Assembly (NCBI RefSeq): GCF_003049645.1
Contig: NZ_PYWK01000008.1
Location: forward strand, 1 to 51,883
Reading direction: 5' to 3'
Source: Metasolibacillus fluoroglycofenilyticus
GTDB taxonomy: Bacteria; Bacillota; Bacilli; Bacillales_A; Planococcaceae
Length of the DNA stretch: 51,883 nucleotides
The position numbers and the translations under genes were made by a program. The notes under the pieces were generated by a model. The model saw nothing but the letters and a program-made list of their open reading frames with translations, made no database searches and was not told where the DNA came from. Positions 15,427 to 22,661 of this stretch are shown in pieces. Position 1 is the first letter of the stretch, and each line of letters opens with the position of its first letter.

Positions 15427-16131
15427 TCAAAGATCCCCCTTCACAACACGTCGTTCGATGCGTTTCTCATAGTTTTCTCCTAGCAAAACACGCTGTACAT
15501 AAATACCCGGTGTATGGATTTCATCTGGATCAAGCTCACCAACCTCAACGATTTCTTCCACTTCTGCAATCGTAATCTTTCCCGCTGTTGCCGCAAGTGG
15601 ATTAAAATTGCGTGATGTTTTACGGAACACTAAATTCCCCATTGTATCAGCCTTCCAAGCCTTCACTAGCGCAAAATCGCCGACAATACCTTCCTCGAGC
15701 AAATATTCTTTGCCGTTGAAGACTTTGATTTCTTTCCCTTCTGCAATTGGTGTTCCTACCCCTGTTGCCGTATAAAAACCTGGAATACCTGCACCACCTG
15801 CACGAATGCGTTCTGCTAGTGTTCCCTGTGGTGTCAGTTCAACCTCTAGCTCACCACTTAAAAATTGCTGCTCAAAAATTTTATTTTCTCCCACATAAGA
15901 AGCGACCATTTTTTTAATTTGCTTATTGGCAAGGAGTAACCCTAGCCCCCAATCATCTACACCACAGTTATTGCTAACAACTGTTAAATCCTTTGTCCCT
16001 TTATCCTTCAGCGCTTCAATTGATTTTTCAGGAATACCACAAAGACCAAAGCCACCAACTATTAACGTGCTGCCATCCCTAATATCTCCCACAGCCTCGC
16101 TAAACGATGACCATATTTTATTACTAGCCAA
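15427..16131 (-). CDS. scoA: 3-oxoacid CoA-transferase, subunit A
   Basis: 234 aa from TTG at 16131, placed 8 bases after AAAAGGGG. A GTG at 16140 overlaps that ribosome site and is less likely. Carries the CoA-transferase glycine motif [12 protein letters not shown] (about 25-36) and [14 protein letters not shown], followed by the conserved [25 protein letters not shown]. First gene of the scoAB pair; convergent to tadA-phosphatase, and closed downstream by the shared terminator. Confidence 0.92.
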   Translation of the reverse strand: MASNKIWSSFSEAVGDIRDGSTLIVGGFGLCGIPEKSIEALKDKGTKDLTVVSNNCGVDDWGLGLLLANKQIKKMVASYVGENKIFEQQFLSGELEVELTPQGTLAERIRAGGAGIPGFYTATGVGTPIAEGKEIKVFNGKEYLLEEGIVGDFALVKAWKADTMGNLVFRKTSRNFNPLAATAGKITIAEVEEIVEVGELDPDEIHTPGIYVQRVLLGENYEKRIERRVVKGDL

Positions 16132-16214
16132 TACAAACACCCCTTTTCTGTATTACTCACTAAAAATTCTACCTTATGTGTGATTGCCCGTAAAGGGAGG
16201 CTACAATTAATTAA

Positions 16215-16260
16215 GAAAACCCAAATAATGACGAAAAGTCTCATCATTACTTGGGTTTTA
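16215..16260 (-). terminator. terminator of the DUF4279-like gene
   Basis: Minus strand AAACCCAAGTAATGA pairs with TCATTATTTGGGTTTT, ending in TTTTCTTAATT, shortly after the stop at 16294. Confidence 0.8.
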
Positions 16261-16293
16261 TGAATAGTATATTGCTTAATTCCCCATAATAAT

Positions 16294-16728
16294 TCAATTT
16301 AACAAATACAAACTACTATCTATTAAACTTTCAAATTCATAAGAATAAATGTTAATGCCTGCATTAATCTCAGCGGCAAAATTGCAAACCCTTGAATCTA
16401 TCATCAGACTAAGCATACGTCCTTCATCTATACCCATTACGATTGCTATTTCCGCAGTCAATTTATACTTGTTTATTAACTGTTTAATTAAATTCATTTT
16501 TGGTTCAAGTACTTCAACTAACGAAATCAATAAATCATTTATATTATGAAATTCATTATATTCTTTTCCATATTGCCAATTGGTGAAATTACAGAATATC
16601 GAGGTGTACAGAGGCATTTCTTGTCGTTCATTAACAAACGTCGGAAGTAGATTTAAAACCTTTGTCACTTCCTCAACTGGAAAGCTCTCATACTTATTTA
16701 ACAAGTGAAAATAAGCTTGTACTCTCAT
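16294..16728 (-). CDS. DUF4279-like protein, downstream of the SHP-like peptide gene
   Basis: 144 aa from ATG 16728, preceded by AGAGGTGG with 9-base spacing; a longer frame to 16797 lacks a ribosome site and runs into the preceding terminator. The layout resembles DUF4279: starts RVQAYFHLLNKYESFPVEEVTKVLNLLP, then a W-containing middle, a segment LVEVLEPKMNLIKQLINKY, and ends with LMIDSRVCNFAAEINAGINIYSYEF. Function of that family is unknown; some members occur in polymorphic-toxin immunity settings. It lies on the same strand, 150 bases after the pheromone-like gene, separated by a terminator. A TATAAT at 16760-16765 may be its own -10. It is the likeliest local target of the Rgg regulator. 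Confidence 0.6.
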   Translation of the reverse strand: MRVQAYFHLLNKYESFPVEEVTKVLNLLPTFVNERQEMPLYTSIFCNFTNWQYGKEYNEFHNINDLLISLVEVLEPKMNLIKQLINKYKLTAEIAIVMGIDEGRMLSLMIDSRVCNFAAEINAGINIYSYEFESLIDSSLYLLN

Positions 16729-16783
16729 TTTGTAAAACCACCTCTTTAGTATTTTATGTATTATAAAAATTACGTATTTTAAT

Positions 16784-16834
16784 TTTAAAAATAACAATGA
16801 CTATTTTGCTCCCATCCAATGAAAATAGTCATTG
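16784..16834 (-). terminator. terminator after the SHP-like gene
   Basis: Perfect 13-bp stem CAATGACTATTTT / AAAATAGTCATTG (16795-16834) followed by TTATTTTT on the minus strand. It would produce a short monocistronic pheromone mRNA and limit read-through to the DUF4279-like gene. Confidence 0.8.
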
Positions 16835-16878
16835 TGTTAGAAAAATAGAATATTACTTTTATTAAACAAAAAAATTAA

Positions 16879-16932
16879 TCACCCTCCCCCACCAATAAGC
16901 CAGATATCCATAAGTGCCATAATAAATTCCAT
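16879..16932 (-). CDS. SHP-like short hydrophobic pheromone peptide
   Basis: 17 codons, MEFIMALMDIWLIGGGG. The ribosome site GAGGGGTG is 6 bases from the ATG. Streptococcal SHP2/SHP3 pro-peptides are 22-23 aa and end LMDIIIIVGG or AMDIIIIVGG; the mature pheromone starts at that Asp. This product has the same LMD-I-hydrophobic-G-G ending (DIWLIGGGG). It is divergent from an Rgg-family gene 92 bases away, with its own promoter and terminator, which is the standard shp/rgg arrangement. It lacks the lysine-rich start of the streptococcal peptides and is shorter. Identification is by pattern and context, not by a search. Confidence 0.75.
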   Translation of the reverse strand: MEFIMALMDIWLIGGGG

Positions 16933-16958
16933 ATCTTTCACCCCTCTTTTTTCTTTAT

Positions 16959-16987
16959 TTTATATGGTATATTTAATATTCAGACAA
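16959..16987 (-). promoter_or_regulatory. promoter of the SHP-like gene
   Basis: -35 TTGTCT (16982-16987), 17-bp spacer, -10 TATAAA (16959-16964), 27 bases before the start codon. The inverted repeat at 16989-17006 abuts its upstream edge. Confidence 0.6.
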
Positions 16988-16988
16988 A

Positions 16989-17006
16989 ATATTCAAATAT
17001 GAATAT
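16989..17006. promoter_or_regulatory. candidate Rgg operator
   Basis: ATATTCA-AATA-TGAATAT, a perfect 7-4-7 inverted repeat lying one base upstream of the -35 box of the SHP-like promoter and just before the ribosome site of the Rgg gene. Streptococcal Rgg boxes are likewise placed immediately upstream of the shp -35. A further AATATTCA occurs at 16976. Confidence 0.55.
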
Positions 17007-17023
17007 TTGAGGAGGAATTATAG

Positions 17024-17875
17024 ATGAATTATGGTTCAACATTAAAAGTAATCCGAAAAAACAAAGGATATAGTCAACAATACTTAGCAAAAAATATTTT
17101 GTCTCAAAGCTCCTTTTCAAAGTTTGAACATAATCAATGTGATATTAATTTTGTAGCTTTTCATCAACTACTAGAAAAACTAAATATGACTTATAATGAA
17201 TTCTCTTTTATTCATGAAGGCTTCCAAAATGCTAAAAAAACACAATTAGTACAAGACTTCTTCTCAATGCCCTATAATTCAAAAGAGGAATTAAAGAGAA
17301 TGTTAATGGCGATAGAAGGCTATTTACAACAAAACGAAGATTTGTTATTAGAGGATTTGCGTTTAGTTTGTTTAGCATTATTGCATCTAAGAGAGAATCT
17401 TGGCATGGAAAATGCAAGGAAATTAGTAACTCCTATTTGGACACGTATGTCGGCTTTACATAATTGGTATATAACAGACTTTAGATTACTAAATTCTATT
17501 TTATATTTCTTTCCTACAGACATAGCTATCGAAATATCTAACAATATGTTGCAACGTTTGAAAAAATATAAGAAATTTGAAGAAGTAAAAAACTTAAAAC
17601 TTACTTTGTGTATTAATCTATCTCTATTACTAATCAAAAATAAACAATATAAAGAAGCATTGCAGATTCTCAATAAATTATTAAATGAAAATCTAAAAAT
17701 AATGCCCTATCAATCACTAGCAGTTTGTCTATCGAGAAAAGAAATATGCTTACAAAAACTAAAACCTTCTCACGAAACACCTTATTTATCCAAAGCAATT
17801 GAATTAGTTAAAATATATAATGATGACTCTTTACTTCAAACAATTACTTTAGAATTCGGGCAATATATACATTAA
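17024..17875 (+). CDS. Rgg/GadR/MutR-family transcriptional regulator
   Basis: 283 aa, the usual Rgg length. N-terminal helix-turn-helix (about 5-62) with LKVIRKNKGYSQQYLAKNIL followed by the Rgg signature SQSSFSKFE, then the helical Rgg C-terminal domain. That domain has LLNSILYFFPTDIAIEISNN, MLQRLKKYKKFEEVKNL, LCINLSLLLIKNKQYKEALQ and SLAVCLSRKEICLQKL. Rgg proteins bind imported hydrophobic peptides in the repeat domain and activate or repress nearby genes. GGAGG lies 8 bases before ATG. It is divergent from the SHP-like gene. The AT-rich composition and codon use differ from the more GC-balanced ABC genes that follow, hinting at acquisition as a module. Confidence 0.9.
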   Translation: MNYGSTLKVIRKNKGYSQQYLAKNILSQSSFSKFEHNQCDINFVAFHQLLEKLNMTYNEFSFIHEGFQNAKKTQLVQDFFSMPYNSKEELKRMLMAIEGYLQQNEDLLLEDLRLVCLALLHLRENLGMENARKLVTPIWTRMSALHNWYITDFRLLNSILYFFPTDIAIEISNNMLQRLKKYKKFEEVKNLKLTLCINLSLLLIKNKQYKEALQILNKLLNENLKIMPYQSLAVCLSRKEICLQKLKPSHETPYLSKAIELVKIYNDDSLLQTITLEFGQYIH

Positions 17876-17971
17876 AATATTTTGATTAATGTAAGCAAAT
17901 ATAAATTGCATCCTAATATTTTTTTAAAAAACATTCTATTAGGTAATAAATTGTAATAATCCACACACCTT

Positions 17972-18005
17972 AAAGACTGTAGGCGAACCTATAGTCTTTT
18001 TTATT
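17972..18005 (+). terminator. terminator of the Rgg gene
   Basis: AAAGACTGTAG pairs with CTATAGTCTTT (one mismatch) around GCGAAC, followed by TTTTTT. Confidence 0.85.
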
Positions 18006-18081
18006 TTCACTTTACTAGTTCATGCTCAGTTCAGTTTTGCCTTTTATAGTTAGGTTATCAAGAAACATGGAGGTGCTTCGT

Positions 18082-19113
18082 ATGAATCTTGCTTGGAAGG
18101 AAATGAAACGAAATAAAGTGAGGTTTATTATTGTTGGTTCAATTGTTTTTCTTATCAGCTTTTTGACATTGATTATTTCGGGGTTGGCGAATGGTTTGTC
18201 ACAGGACAATGCGGCGCTGATTAGAAATTTGCCGAATGGGCAATTTTATATGACGGAGAAGGCGGAGGGGTCATTCAATATGTCTCAAATCCCGCAAAAT
18301 ATACAGGATGATTTGCTTCAACAGCATGACAATGCGGTTGCCTTATCAATTTCAATGGGCTTTTTAAATGATATAGAGGAGCAGCAGCATGGTGTAGCCT
18401 TCACTACAGCGACGTCTTCAAATTTATTTCCAGAAATAGCGCAGGGAGAGGTTGTGCTTGATCAATCACTGCAAGCAAAAGGTGTAAATATAGGGGATCG
18501 CTTAGTAAGTAATCAATTGAATGGTGAGTTGACTGTGAAAGGCTTTGTTGAGGAGCAAAAATACAGTCATGCACCTGTTGCCTTTATTAATCAACAGGAT
18601 TATCAAGAAATGTATCGCACAAATACGATGCAATTAATTTTTATCCCAAATAGTGAGGTACTTGTGATTGATGGATTGCAAGCATTTACTGCAAAAGCAT
18701 TACTTCAAAGTATCCCAAGCTATAAAGCAGAGCAAATGTCTTTAAATATGATTGTAAGCTTTTTGATTATCATCAGCGGAATGCTATTCGCTATTTTCTT
18801 CTATATGATGAATGTACAAAAAATTGGCTTATACGGTATTTTAAAAGCAATCGGTTTAAAAACGGTTAAGCTATTCCAATTAATTTGGACACAAATGCTT
18901 GTAATTACTATCATTGCCCTTGCATTTGCAATTGCCTTAAGCCAGGCTTTTGTCTTGCTTGCGCCGAGCGAAATGCCCTTCCATTTATCAATTACTACTA
19001 CGCTACAATTGGCTGGCATTTTTTTAGTAATCGGCTTCATAGGGGCAACGCTTTCTGGTTTGCAAATTAAACAAATTGAACCTTTACAGGCGATACAGCG
19101 GGGAGATGGATAA
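18082..19113 (+). CDS. ABC transporter permease, HrtB-like (FtsX fold)
   Basis: 343 aa from ATG 18082, 6 bases after GGAGGTG. Four membrane segments: one N-terminal (about 15-37) and three C-terminal (about 227-249, 272-297, 307-330), with a large extracytoplasmic domain between, the topology of FtsX/MacB permeases. YGILKAIGLKT is characteristic of this group, and the length and the paired ATPase resemble HrtBA heme exporters. The substrate could also be an antimicrobial or lipid. Two bases separate it from the ATPase gene. Confidence 0.85.
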   Translation: MNLAWKEMKRNKVRFIIVGSIVFLISFLTLIISGLANGLSQDNAALIRNLPNGQFYMTEKAEGSFNMSQIPQNIQDDLLQQHDNAVALSISMGFLNDIEEQQHGVAFTTATSSNLFPEIAQGEVVLDQSLQAKGVNIGDRLVSNQLNGELTVKGFVEEQKYSHAPVAFINQQDYQEMYRTNTMQLIFIPNSEVLVIDGLQAFTAKALLQSIPSYKAEQMSLNMIVSFLIIISGMLFAIFFYMMNVQKIGLYGILKAIGLKTVKLFQLIWTQMLVITIIALAFAIALSQAFVLLAPSEMPFHLSITTTLQLAGIFLVIGFIGATLSGLQIKQIEPLQAIQRGDG

Positions 19114-19114
19114 A

Positions 19115-19789
19115 ATGGCTTTATTTACAGTGACTGATGTACACAAAACGTTTCAAATGGGAGAAGTAAAAGAAGAAATATTAAAAGGAGTTAGTTTGAC
19201 ATTATATCCAGGTGAAATGACTGCTTTAGTAGGCTCATCTGGCTCAGGCAAAAGCACACTGCTCACAATTGCCGCTGGACTTCAATCTGCCTCTGAGGGA
19301 AGTATCATTTTTAATGAGCACGATTTAGCCACAATGAATGAAGAACAAATTCGTCAGGTGCGTGCTAGTGAGTTCGGCTTCGTCTTTCAATTTGCCCATC
19401 TTGTACCATTTTTAACTGTAGAGGAACAGCTCTTCCTTATGCTTGATGTAGCAGAAGTAAAATGGGCTAAGACTAAGCAACAGCAGCATATCGACCACAT
19501 TTTATCATTGATTGGCATGGAACACCGAAAAAACATGTACCCTGCTTCACTGTCGGGTGGTGAAAAGCAACGTGTCGCAATTGCCCGTGCCATCATTCAT
19601 CAGCCAAAGGTTTTATTTGCAGATGAGCCTACTGCTAGCTTAGATTCTACACGCTCGAAAGAAATAATGGAGCTACTGCAAAGCATCACAAAAGAGCTAA
19701 ATATCGCTACATTAATCGTCACACACGATGAAGAAATGCTGCCATACGTTAATCGTATTGTGAAGATGGTTGATGGGGTTGTACAGTAA
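19115..19789 (+). CDS. ABC transporter ATP-binding protein, HrtA-like
   Basis: 224 aa from ATG 19115, 9 bases after GGGGAG; upstream in-frame starts overlap the permease gene or abut the ribosome site. Walker A GSSGSGKSTL (about 40-49), Q-loop in FQFAHLVPF, signature LSGGEKQRVAIARAI (about 141-155), Walker B VLFADEPTASLD (about 163-174), H-loop in VTHDEE. MacB/LolD-type ATPase partner of the preceding permease; together probably an exporter driven by mechanotransmission. Confidence 0.92.
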   Translation: MALFTVTDVHKTFQMGEVKEEILKGVSLTLYPGEMTALVGSSGSGKSTLLTIAAGLQSASEGSIIFNEHDLATMNEEQIRQVRASEFGFVFQFAHLVPFLTVEEQLFLMLDVAEVKWAKTKQQQHIDHILSLIGMEHRKNMYPASLSGGEKQRVAIARAIIHQPKVLFADEPTASLDSTRSKEIMELLQSITKELNIATLIVTHDEEMLPYVNRIVKMVDGVVQ

Positions 19790-19817
19790 AAGAGCGTCAG
19801 AAAAGGCGCTTTTTCAC
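19789..19817 (+). terminator. weak terminator after the HrtA-like gene
   Basis: AGCGTC-AGAAAA-GGCGCT then TTTT, including one G-T pair. Confidence 0.55.
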
Positions 19818-19887
19818 CCCGAATATCCTCAAATTACTCAAGCATTTCTTCTAATAGGCTATCAACAATCTAATGTGATGTAGCTAA

Positions 19888-19922
19888 AAAAGTGCCGGAA
19901 GGGGGGATCCGGCACTTTTTAT
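19888..19922. terminator. terminator at the end of the catabolic operon (two-way)
   Basis: AAAAAGTGCCGGA pairs with TCCGGCACTTTTT around AGGGGGGA. T-runs occur on both strands, and the hairpin ends at the hisD-like stop. Confidence 0.9.
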
Positions 19923-21176
19923 TTATTTAATTCGAACTGCTGCAGATAGTTTGTGCCCCTCTAACCCTTCGATTTCAGACTGCTGTGCAGCGTGATTCGC
20001 TAAGTATTGGACACCTTCACCGGTTATTTTTTGATGCGTTAATACTTTAATATAGCTTCCTACCCATAATCCGCCTGTATACTTAGCAGCTTTTAATGTA
20101 GGCAGTGTATGATTTGTTCCCGATACTTTATCAGAGAATACAACTGAGCTATCCTCTCCAATAAATAAAGAACCGTAATTTGTTAAACTTGCCGTATATT
20201 TATCAGCTTCTTCTACATGTACATGTAAATGCTCACTTGCGTAATCATTACATACCGCGATTCCTTCCTCGATTGAATCCGTAACAATGACTTCACCGTA
20301 ATCTTCCCAAGAAGCATGTGCTGGTGAATCATTTGAAAATTCCTTCAATGTTTCATGTACTTGTTCTACTACTCGATTTGCTACATCCATCGAATTTGTC
20401 ACAAATATCGCACGTGCACTCGGGTCATGTTCGGCTTGCGCTAATAAATCAGCCGTAATCTTTAATGCATTGCCATGTTCATCAGCAAATACCATAACTT
20501 CACTTGGACCTGCAAGTAAGTCAATTCCTACTTTCCCAAAAACCTGTTTTTTTGCTTCTGCTACAAATTTATTTCCCGGACCCGCAATCATGCTTACTTC
20601 TGGTACTGTTTCTGTACCATAAGCCATCGCAGCAATGGCTTGTGCACCGCCAATAGCAAAAATATCTGTAGCACCTGATTTGACAAGTCCGTATAAAACA
20701 GCAGGATGAATTCCTCCTTGATAGTTTGCAGGGCTACATGCAACAATGCGCTTAACACCTGCTACCTTTGCTGGCGCAACCACCATTGGGCCAGATGAAA
20801 GTAATGGGAAGCGTCCCCCCGGAATATATGCACCAATTGTTTCAATTGGTACGATTTTATGCCCCATTCTAATGCCATCACCGAAATCTGCATCTAATGG
20901 CTGCAAGCACTTTAGCTGCGCCTTAGCAAAGGCATTTACCCGTTCTACTACTCGATCAATTAATTCTTTTGTGTCACTAGAGAGTTGAGCAATGCTATTA
21001 TCAATCTCCTCTTGCGTTACGCGAAATGGTCTGTTAGAAGAACCAAATTTCTCCTCATATTTTAATACTGCGACATCCCCATTTTGCTTTATATCTTCAA
21101 TAATATCCTTAACAATTGTAGACACTTCGTTCATTGATGTTGCAGTTGTGCTTTTGGCTTGTTTCACATAAATCAT
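19923..21176 (-). CDS. HisD-family zinc-dependent dehydrogenase, catabolic paralogue
   Basis: 417 aa. Resembles histidinol dehydrogenase: IAGPGNKFVAEAKKQVFG (about 202-219), zinc-binding QAEHDPSARAIFVT (about 254-267), and GTNHTLPT near residue 356. In true HisD the latter region reads GPNHVLPT and ends in a different C-terminus; here it continues KYTGGLWVGSYIKVLTHQ, a form I associate with non-biosynthetic relatives such as HpsN (sulfopropanediol dehydrogenase). No other his genes are present. Last gene of the lacI-headed operon, 22 bases after the aldehyde dehydrogenase. A four-electron oxidation of a primary alcohol to an acid is likely; substrate unknown. Confidence 0.8.
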   Translation of the reverse strand: MIYVKQAKSTTATSMNEVSTIVKDIIEDIKQNGDVAVLKYEEKFGSSNRPFRVTQEEIDNSIAQLSSDTKELIDRVVERVNAFAKAQLKCLQPLDADFGDGIRMGHKIVPIETIGAYIPGGRFPLLSSGPMVVAPAKVAGVKRIVACSPANYQGGIHPAVLYGLVKSGATDIFAIGGAQAIAAMAYGTETVPEVSMIAGPGNKFVAEAKKQVFGKVGIDLLAGPSEVMVFADEHGNALKITADLLAQAEHDPSARAIFVTNSMDVANRVVEQVHETLKEFSNDSPAHASWEDYGEVIVTDSIEEGIAVCNDYASEHLHVHVEEADKYTASLTNYGSLFIGEDSSVVFSDKVSGTNHTLPTLKAAKYTGGLWVGSYIKVLTHQKITGEGVQYLANHAAQQSEIEGLEGHKLSAAVRIK

Positions 21177-21198
21177 TTTAAATTCCCTCCTACTCGTC

Positions 21199-22626
21199 TC
21201 ACAAACTCTTTTTCACTGCTATAAATTTCAAATTTGTCATTTCTTCAATAGCAAATTTAATTCCTTCACGCCCATAACCACTTTGCTTTACGCCACCATA
21301 CGGCATATTATCTACACGGAAAGAGGGAATATCATTAATAATCAATGACCCCGTATCAATGTCATCAGCTGCATACAGGGCATCTGTTAAATTTTGCGTA
21401 TAGATGCCAACATTCAATCCATAATTAGAAGCATTAACTAGATGAATTGCCTCATCCAAATCCTTATACGGTACAATTGAAACGACAGGTGCAAATGTTT
21501 CTTGGCATACGATTTTCATGTTTGGAGAAGTATTAACGACGACTGTAGGTGTCATAATACGCTCTGTAAAAGTCCCTCCAGCAATAATTTGTGCCCCTGA
21601 TTCCTTCGCTTCCTCTAACCAACTTTGCAAACGTTGTACTTCTTTTGGGTTAATCATAGCTGATATATCAGTAGTCCCATCTGCCGGATTGCCAATAACT
21701 AATTTTTTTGTTTCTTCTACGAAAGCTTCTACAAATTGTGAATAAATAGATTGATGTACATATATCCTTTGTAACGAAATACATACTTGTCCTGCGAAAT
21801 TAAATGCGCCATTTACTGCTCGCTGAATAATCTGTTGAATTGGGGTACTGGGCTCTATAATTAATGCAGAATTTGAACCTAATTCTAACGTCAGCTTCCG
21901 TAAGCCTACTTTTTCTTTAATCTCCAACCCGACTTTTTCACTACCAGTAAATGTGACCTTTTTAATGTATCTATGAGTAGTCAAAGCTTCGCTCAACTCT
22001 CCACCTGAACCAGTAACAATTTGTAATGCCCCATCTGGTAATCCAGCTTCTTTAAATATTTCCGCCATAAATAGTGCGCTCATAGGTGTTTGATTTGCTG
22101 GTTTTAACACAACTGTATTCCCCGCAGCAAAGGCAGGTCCTAATTTATGTGCTACTAAATTAAACGGAAAATTAAATGGCGTAATGGCTGAAACAACGCC
22201 TAAAGGAACTCTTTTTGTATAGCCCATATAGCCAACTCCCGTTGGTGCAGCATCCAAAGGGACAGTTTCACCGCTAGGCTGTTTAGCACCTTCAGCGGCA
22301 AATAAATAAGTTGAAATGGTACGCTCTACTTCCGCTATTGCCGCTTTCGCAGGTTTACCAGCTTCCTTCACTAAAATATTAACCATTTCTTGTTTACGCA
22401 TCTTCAGTAGTTCCACTACTTTATACAATATTTCAGAACGTTCATATGCACTTGTTTGCTTAAATGCTTGATATGCTTCTTGTGCTCCTTCTATTGCACG
22501 ATTAACATCTGAAACAGTTGCTTTTGCTACATGTGCAAGTAATTCACCAGAAAATGGTGCATAAAGTTCATATGTTTGGTCTGTCGGCTCCCATTGACCA
22601 TTAATCCACAACTGTGTCTTTTTCAT
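21199..22626 (-). CDS. NAD(P)-dependent aldehyde dehydrogenase
   Basis: 475 aa, standard ALDH superfamily length. Landmarks: ITPFNFPFNLVAHKLGPAFAAGN (about 148-170, with the oxyanion Asn), FTGSEKVG (about 224-231), catalytic glutamate in LTLELGSNS (about 247-255), catalytic cysteine in GQVCISLQR (about 280-288), and ETFAPV (about 375-380). Closest in style to lactaldehyde, glyceraldehyde-3-phosphate or sulfolactaldehyde dehydrogenases. In this operon it would oxidise an aldehyde from the alcohol dehydrogenases or the aldolase to an acid. AAGGAG precedes the ATG. Confidence 0.92.
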   Translation of the reverse strand: MKKTQLWINGQWEPTDQTYELYAPFSGELLAHVAKATVSDVNRAIEGAQEAYQAFKQTSAYERSEILYKVVELLKMRKQEMVNILVKEAGKPAKAAIAEVERTISTYLFAAEGAKQPSGETVPLDAAPTGVGYMGYTKRVPLGVVSAITPFNFPFNLVAHKLGPAFAAGNTVVLKPANQTPMSALFMAEIFKEAGLPDGALQIVTGSGGELSEALTTHRYIKKVTFTGSEKVGLEIKEKVGLRKLTLELGSNSALIIEPSTPIQQIIQRAVNGAFNFAGQVCISLQRIYVHQSIYSQFVEAFVEETKKLVIGNPADGTTDISAMINPKEVQRLQSWLEEAKESGAQIIAGGTFTERIMTPTVVVNTSPNMKIVCQETFAPVVSIVPYKDLDEAIHLVNASNYGLNVGIYTQNLTDALYAADDIDTGSLIINDIPSFRVDNMPYGGVKQSGYGREGIKFAIEEMTNLKFIAVKKSL

Positions 22627-22661
22627 GCTGTTCTCCTTTGAATATGAAAGTTTAAAATTGC

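Noticed and set aside
16294..16797. Longer 167-aa form of the DUF4279-like protein
   Set aside because: The extension begins at the T-run of the preceding terminator and has no ribosome site.
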